DNA of 64,000 bases from Alitta virens (taxonomy: Eukaryota; Annelida; Polychaeta; Phyllodocida; Nereididae). The stretch covers positions 21,800,912-21,864,911 of the forward strand of contig OW028585.1 in NCBI GenBank assembly GCA_932294295.1, read 5' to 3'. Below the pieces are notes generated by a model. It was not told the DNA's origin, did not search any database, and saw nothing but the letters and a program-made list of their open reading frames with translations. Both the position numbers and the translations under genes were made by a program. Of the stretch, positions 57,702 to 64,000 are shown piece after piece (position 1 is the first letter of the stretch; each line of letters starts with the position of its first letter).

Positions 57702-59490
57702 AAGGCTTTTTAACACTCAATATGACATTTTACAGGCTTTGAAAGCATATGAAGGTAATGCATAATGAATAATATCAATTTACTGTGCAATTTACCCAAA
57801 ATAGAATCCATTTACGGTGAAATATATTGGTTTATGGAACCTATTAATTACACATAATTGTGAAGGCTGTATTATGAAGTATTTTCAATTTTAGCAAACA
57901 CTTTTCTCAGTCATACTATATGACTGGGTCTTTAATAAATATCCAAGCTGTTTTTGGTTGCAGAGTTTTTTTTCATGGGCTATCATCATGTATTTCAAGA
58001 TTTTTAACACGTACCCACTACTGCGTTCAACTGTATTTTCTAGATGCTTTTTTTTTCCTTTTTGAGATAACAAAAATAGGGAGAAATGGTTCTTAACTAA
58101 ACTTTGAGTGCCACATAATGCACTAAATGTGTAATTTTCACATTTCAAGCAGCTAGTACTTGTGTCTATTATTATATAATAGACATTAATTAATTTGGAG
58201 TTCACAACAATAGTAACTTGCTTACCGCTTACACTGTGACATATTCATCCATTCATTACTTTGTGAATTAATTAATTTATTCATTCATTTAATCTTATGA
58301 AAAACCAAAACTTGCTATCATTCGTTCATTCATTCATTCATTCCAAACTTAGAAACTTGCTTTCACTAATACATCAAGTGATATGATGGCTTTAAATGAT
58401 TTTATCATTATCATGTCACTGAAAATACTTTTCCTAATTAGTATATAATATGACATATTCGTTGTTGGTCAAAAGCATAACTGACTTTAAATAAACTTTT
58501 ACCTATTTCATTCATTCTTTCATTATTTCATTCATTCTTTTATTCATTCATTCATTTGCACACAAACAAGTTTGCTATGAGAAATAATAATTTATTCATT
58601 CACTCATTGATCCATTTGGATAAAAGGAATTTGTCTACCTTACATCAATCATAATCATGTCATCATTATCATGTCATCATTATCATTCCATTAATATAGT
58701 CCATGAATGGTATCAAGACTGCTATGTCTAAACGATTCATTGTTGCAAGTTAGTTCTATTATATTGCCTCATTTACATTATAATACTATTTATAAATTCT
58801 ATCATTGTTTGTTATCTTGATCAGCAAATATGCAGCAATTACTTCTTTGTAGTGTCTTTATCTTATTTGTTTATTATAATAATCGATGTTTAAATTCACT
58901 TGTTAACGTTTGCTTTTTGTGTGTATTGCTTTGTTTAAAAGAAATGCTAATCAATTATATTCTCTTATTTTGTTTGTGAATATTAATTGTCACATATATA
59001 TTGTTATACAATAGCCATTAAATTACATCAGTTAGTGAATTTTGAAGTCCGATTTTATGAATTAACTTAACACGTTTTTATTGTGATTGTCTAAATATAG
59101 AATAAATTGAATTGCTAATTCTCATGTTTAACTATATGCCTACATTATTCTTTAATCCAAATTCTCTCGTTTAATTTTAGCATTTTAATATATTTCATTT
59201 CAATTTATATTTTATCGCTTAATTTTTCTTTTTCGTTTACTATGCCACATGTGTGAGCATGCATAAACATAAACCTACTAAAAATATTTTTATCCTAATT
59301 CTTTCGTTTTCTACTTAAGTATCGTACCATGTTGTTGTTGTATTTTGCCATTTGATTCAATATTATTTTAATTTATATGAATAAAGATACTCTTGTCTAA
59401 TTCATGTGCTTTATATTTACTTTTTATTACTAGTACTATATACATTCAATGCCATTGTAAGCTAACTCCCTTCTGATACAGTTCGAATCT
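57702..59490. other. AT-rich non-coding DNA with CATT-rich simple repeats (copy B)
   Basis: Counterpart of 9,716-11,500. The CATT clusters lie at about 58,246-58,620. No gene is seen. Confidence 0.7.
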
Positions 59491-61103
59491 GCATTACATA
59501 CTGAGAGTGTCCGAATAGTTTTTGGTGTGACTGTACAGCCTCATAAATCAGTTGCAGTAGTAAAACAATTAAAAAAATGTATCTGTTGATCACGCCTTTA
59601 AGTCAGAGAAGCAACATATCACATCCTGCCCTCTGGGAGTCACACGCAAAAGCAATCACAGTTATGCACAAAACTTATATTCGCCGAAAATGTTTTCGTG
59701 GGTGATATTATGGCACAGCCACTATTGCCCTATTGGCAGCTGTTGAAATTAATTGCGCCACCTGGTGAATTTTGCATGCACTACCTTTCATCAGCTTAAT
59801 TTCGTCTTTCTTTTCAAGTTTTCGTATCAATCGATATATTGTGTATTGATTGTCCAATCAATAGATACGTACGGATCATTTCAAACAAACAATATGGACA
59901 CCTAATATTAATTGCCTGGGACACTGATTATGCTATAATTAAGCCAAATAAAATGAACAGATTTGAGTCAAATGAAAGAGTCCTACGAGAGCTGTGAGAG
60001 CTTTTCTCCTGTTCCAGAGCTGCACTTTTGAGTAGTCATAGTATTGGTGCCACACTTCCAAAAAGCAGTTTAAAATACATGACAAATAAGATTATTAACT
60101 GGTTCAAAACAGTCTTATATTTTCAGCAGTACTTAATTTCTTAATGCTAACATGCTGGCACAGATTAACATCTACACAGAGAGGACAGTGCCAAATGTCA
60201 GTCGGTTCAGTTTTCAATACAGCAAAGAATGCAAATTTAGAGAAATGTGTCCAATCTGTATACTGATCTATTGTTAACATCTCAGTATTATGTGCATTAT
60301 AATACAGTCTAATCATATCATAATAAATAATGCACTAAATACACAAAAAAGATTTTTTCAGCTTGGAACAAAGGCTGTGTGTGATCAAATTTCTCGCTTA
60401 AATTGGGATTTTTCAAGGGAATAACGGCCCCCTGTGCCCGTTAATGTGGTGAGTATATCGATAAAACTTTATTCTATTAGTTTCAGCTAGGTTTGAGGCA
60501 TTGACAATGCTTTACAGTTCGTGTTCACTTTTTTTTAAAGGATTATACTTTTTGTTTACACACGAAAACGTCAACACCCAAAACGTCAACAACCATAATG
60601 TCAACACCCAAAATGGTTACATGATTATAACAAAAATATCTACAGTCTCTACACCAAGTTTTGGCATTAACCAAAACGTCAACATCATTTTTTAGTAATT
60701 AACAAAATAGTGCAGAGTTGGAGGTTCTTGGCTGCCTGCACATTCAATTTAATTTAAGAAAGCTTCATGTAAAAATTACATAGTGCAGAAATATTAAATA
60801 TAATAATTAACATTGCAATATCTTACACTTTTATTATATTAAATATGATGAAGTGTAGCCGTTTCGGTGTTTGAAAGTGTAAACCGTTTTGGTACAGCCG
60901 TTTTGGACATGGAATTTTATAACCATAAAGTATTGTAGCCATTTTTGGCTGTAGCTGTTTTGACTAGTATTCAAAGTAGCGGGTAGCTGCCCACTTTTCA
61001 GGCCTTATGAGGCGGTTGTGGGCATCAATTCTCGGCCTGCGCTCATCTCTAGTAGTGAGTAGACGCTAAAATAGCATGGTAAGCTGGGCTAGTACTAAAG
61101 TAT
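59491..61103. other. Copy B of unique non-coding DNA
   Basis: Counterpart of 11,501-13,112. It includes the AACGTCAACA cluster (about 60,565-60,690) and the CCGTTTTGG cluster (about 60,857-60,965). No gene is seen. Confidence 0.5.
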
Positions 61104-61192
61104 AAACCACACTCGTCACTGGTCCGTTTTGACAGATCACTCGAGGTGTCCGAGTCTGCCCTGTCAAAACAGACCAGTGACGAGTGTGGTTT
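61104..61192. repeat. Strong hairpin, 32-bp arms (copy B)
   Basis: Counterpart of 13,113-13,201, with arms 61,104-61,135 and 61,161-61,192. The left arm reads ACACTCGTCACTGG where copy A has ACACTTGTCACTGG, so only one mismatch remains in the stem. Confidence 0.75.
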
Positions 61193-64000
61193 GCCTTTCA
61201 TTCTCAATTAATTTCATTCTATGGAACTTTAAATTAATAAAATTGGATGAAAATTGATGCAGTTATTAAATAAAACATACACAAAGCCAGCCTATATTTT
61301 GAATGGGAACAAGCTGAATGTAACGTCATCAGTAGCTGGTGTAATGCAAAATTTTGCAATCGTGCATTTATGTGTGATTCTAACTGGATTTACACAAATT
61401 TTTTGGACCTGCTAAATTTGTAAGAATCTCGCAAATTTGCGAACGAGACTTTTTACGACAACTATAGGGAATTGTGGGATATCTAAGTATGAAGTCCACC
61501 ATTGCCTGCCTATAGGCCGAAACTTTGAGGTGGAATTGGTTAACAACAGACTGGTCAATCTCAAAACAAACCGGCAGAAGTAAGTCCTACACTAATCCCG
61601 GACATTAACCTGATGCCGACTGGTTGCACCATAATCTTTATCAGACAATATTTTTTTCTTTTATGATATACTATTCAGTGTCCAAAGCAAAATAGATTAT
61701 ACCAAGGTATAATGTGCATGTTGTGGTACATGTGTCACTGTGTGGGTAACATATTACACACTGCAGATTTACAACTGATTGGACTGTTGTGTGTGGCCAG
61801 AGACAGCTTGACAGGTAAAAATTTAAATAAATGCTGTTTACTGTAAATTTTTAGCATTGTGATATGAAACAGAAAAGCAGTACACTTGGAATCAGTCAAG
61901 TTCGCCACAATCAGCATAAATGAGATTTGGTCAGAACGGCCACAAACCAGAACGGCCACAGATTCGTAACAGCCATTAAATTTAATGGCTGCAGACAATA
62001 TAACCAGGGAACCCCAAGAAAAAACTGGCAGGAAATGCCCCAATTTCGATCCTAGTTTGATCCTGGCAGAACTCAGCACATGCATTCTAAATTTGGTCAC
62101 ATGAAGCAGGCAGCTAGTGTACACGTATTATTGTGTTGAATGATCGAATGTTGGATATATGCTAAATGTATTTTGGTCTTGTAAATAAACACCATTCTCC
62201 TCTTTCTCTGTATCAAAATTTAATTTTCCACTGACAGAAGAGAGTGAAGCTTATATAATAAGTACAGAAACATGGAAATTATGTTTACATTTTATTTATA
62301 TGTGCATATGTCAATTATTTTGCAGGCATCTTTGAATAAACTCTCATGAGTGCACCAGAACTCTGCAGCCATAATGAGGCTGTGTACCAGGTGAGGGGGC
62401 TCAGCCTAATCACACCAAAGACTTAATTTGTGTCCAGTCAGGTTTGTTTAAAATGTATTTAATTACAAATAGTATGAAAATGCTAATTTTATGTTGACAA
62501 TGAGTAATATTTAAGACTCTAGTATACTGGCTGATGAATCTATGTTAACAATTCAAGGTATCGCCAATAATCACATAATGTTGTTGTTACTTGAATTTTT
62601 TTTCATAAATTTATTTATTTTGCACGACAATGACACTGCCAAGTGCAGGACATGCAGTTACACTGTATCACTGTGTGCTTATGAAATTATAAATTATATG
62701 TGGTTTTTTTTCTTTATATTTCAGCATTGAAGAATACTGTAGCTCACATTTAATGCATCACTGACAGGTACTAGTGACTGTCATTTGGCTGATTCTGCTC
62801 AATGTGGACATGACAATGCAATGACCAAGAGAGAAGGATTATGCATTTGTATCTTTGAGGGATTGCACATTTCTGGTAAGTACCATGATGCACCATGATT
62901 ATTGCCACTGAATTTTGTCCGAAATATCTGCCTCAATACAATAATACAGAGAGACTAATTACTTATTCAAGAGAAATAATATTCCCAGGAATTTTTTAAC
63001 ATGAGACTTTTCCATAGAATTTTTGAGTTTTGGAAAGTTTGGTCATAACATTTTAGAGGGGTGTGCACATTTTAATACTATCTTAGTTACACTTACTTTA
63101 ACTGATTAAACTGAAGTTCATCCCTCATTGCGTTACCATTGCATTCTTGTAGATTGAGGTTTCAATTTCTCTTGACAGGTGGGGGATGCAGGCCTATTTC
63201 TTCTGTTGTTGCACAGTGACTTTCAAGCACAGTAACTTCCAATCACACGTACAAGTGGTGGCAGTTAATGCACAGGAACTAAACTTTTGCTGATATGAGA
63301 ACTGCAAACCTGTATAACACAGCACAAATTTTCCAAAACAAGTGTGCAAAGGAAAGATTTCCATTATGAATTTCAGGGGGGATTGATTGCAGTGATCATC
63401 TTTCCCTTCGTAAATAGTTAAATTTCCATGCAAATGAAAGATGTCAGGAACCAAAAATGCATGAATATGTATAGATAATATATTTAATATATGTCTTTTA
63501 TGGGTATCATAAAAAGGTTGTATTGCTCATCATTACATGCATTCACTTAACGATAAAACTTGCGATCTTCCTAGTAAATGTGCATAATAACTAACAAAAT
63601 CTGTCTACAAGTCGACCTCTTGCACTATCTGTAGTCTAGCGATGTTAAATTGCCGAGCACAGTGAGGGTATACAGACATTGAGAGCAACTCACCAAAATT
63701 TCCGCACAAGTAACCTGGCCACTTTTGACCTATGGTCCTGGATTCAAACTTGCTGAATTATGTTCAAGGAAGGCAAATCATGCAAAATTAGGATATAACA
63801 CGCTTTTTGCAAAGAATTCTAGAGCCGCAAACATTGGACTAATTTGTTCAGCCAGCAATACGTTGCACGTACGTAGCAATATTGTAAAGGAAGGTCACTT
63901 TAGCCTCCAGAGACCCTGAAGATTCAAGGGTCTCGGGCAGAGACAATAATAAGATCATATCTGTTGACAAGGAGATGGATGTCTTGAATGTTTCACTGCA
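61193..64000. other. Copy B of the possible spliced transcript region
   Basis: Counterpart of 13,202-16,018. The exon-like block is at about 62,327-62,391, with its acceptor and donor dinucleotides conserved. The stretch is cut by the window end. Confidence 0.25.

Larger units (their letters stand above)
50514..64000 (+). repeat. Large duplicated block, copy B
   Basis: This is the direct-repeat partner of 1-16,018. Relative to copy A it lacks the material corresponding to about 1,037-2,965: the sequence runs from the motif near 1,036 straight into GTGCCAAAAACTGAC at 51,554. It carries two long (about 1.46 kb) tandem units instead of three short (about 1.19 kb) ones. The left edge at 50,514 lies in the middle of an old repeat unit and joins smoothly to 49,745-50,513, so the homology probably extends left of window position 1. 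Confidence 0.95.

Overview
This is eukaryotic, almost certainly metazoan, genomic DNA. It is AT-rich and dominated by non-coding repeats. It carries spliceosomal introns, a tRNA-derived SINE, LINE reverse transcriptase remnants, Tc1/mariner remnants and one apparently intact DNA transposon of the PIF/Harbinger-ISL2EU group. That mix fits an invertebrate genome (marine deuterostome, lophotrochozoan or cnidarian); the species cannot be fixed from the sequence. I recognise no conserved host protein-coding gene.

Layout. (1) Positions 1-16,018 and 50,514-64,000 are two direct copies of the same DNA, very similar by eye, with both homologous stretches cut by the window edges. They are either a tandem segmental duplication with a period of about 48-50.5 kb or two haplotypes placed end to end by an assembler. 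The copies differ by small indels, by a block of about 1.9 kb missing from the right copy, and by the number and type of 1.2-1.5 kb tandem units (2,946-6,308 versus 51,554-54,265). (2) Much of 1-9,560, 18,190-19,577, 42,480-46,640, 49,745-50,513 and 54,660-57,548 consists of strongly diverged copies of one old repeat unit of roughly 300 bp or more, recognisable by a recurring block around GTCCTACACAGCCATGTGAA. (3) 16,019-21,348 is unique DNA plus a 750-bp higher-order repeat. (4) 21,349-26,750 is a 5.4-kb transposon with roughly 50-bp imperfect terminal inverted repeats and two convergent, intron-containing genes with intact spliced reading frames: a SAP-SWIM-YqaJ nuclease-like protein (522 aa) and a THAP-HTH-DDE transposase (458 aa). 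(5) 26,754-42,480 is mostly non-coding, with a degraded LINE carrying a nested MITE-like insert, several strong hairpins, minisatellites, a Tc1/mariner fossil and one tentative spliced gene with a duplicated exon. (6) 46,690-49,745 holds a second Tc1 fragment and a degraded LINE whose endonuclease is split by a 699-bp insert flanked by an 11-bp target duplication.

The only set of genes that clearly work together is inside the transposon. The THAP protein would bind the ends and catalyse excision and insertion through its DDE domain. The SAP-SWIM-YqaJ protein is the accessory nuclease typical of ISL2EU-like elements, with an unproven role in processing ends or repair. The other recognisable coding remnants (LINEs and Tc1) are broken.
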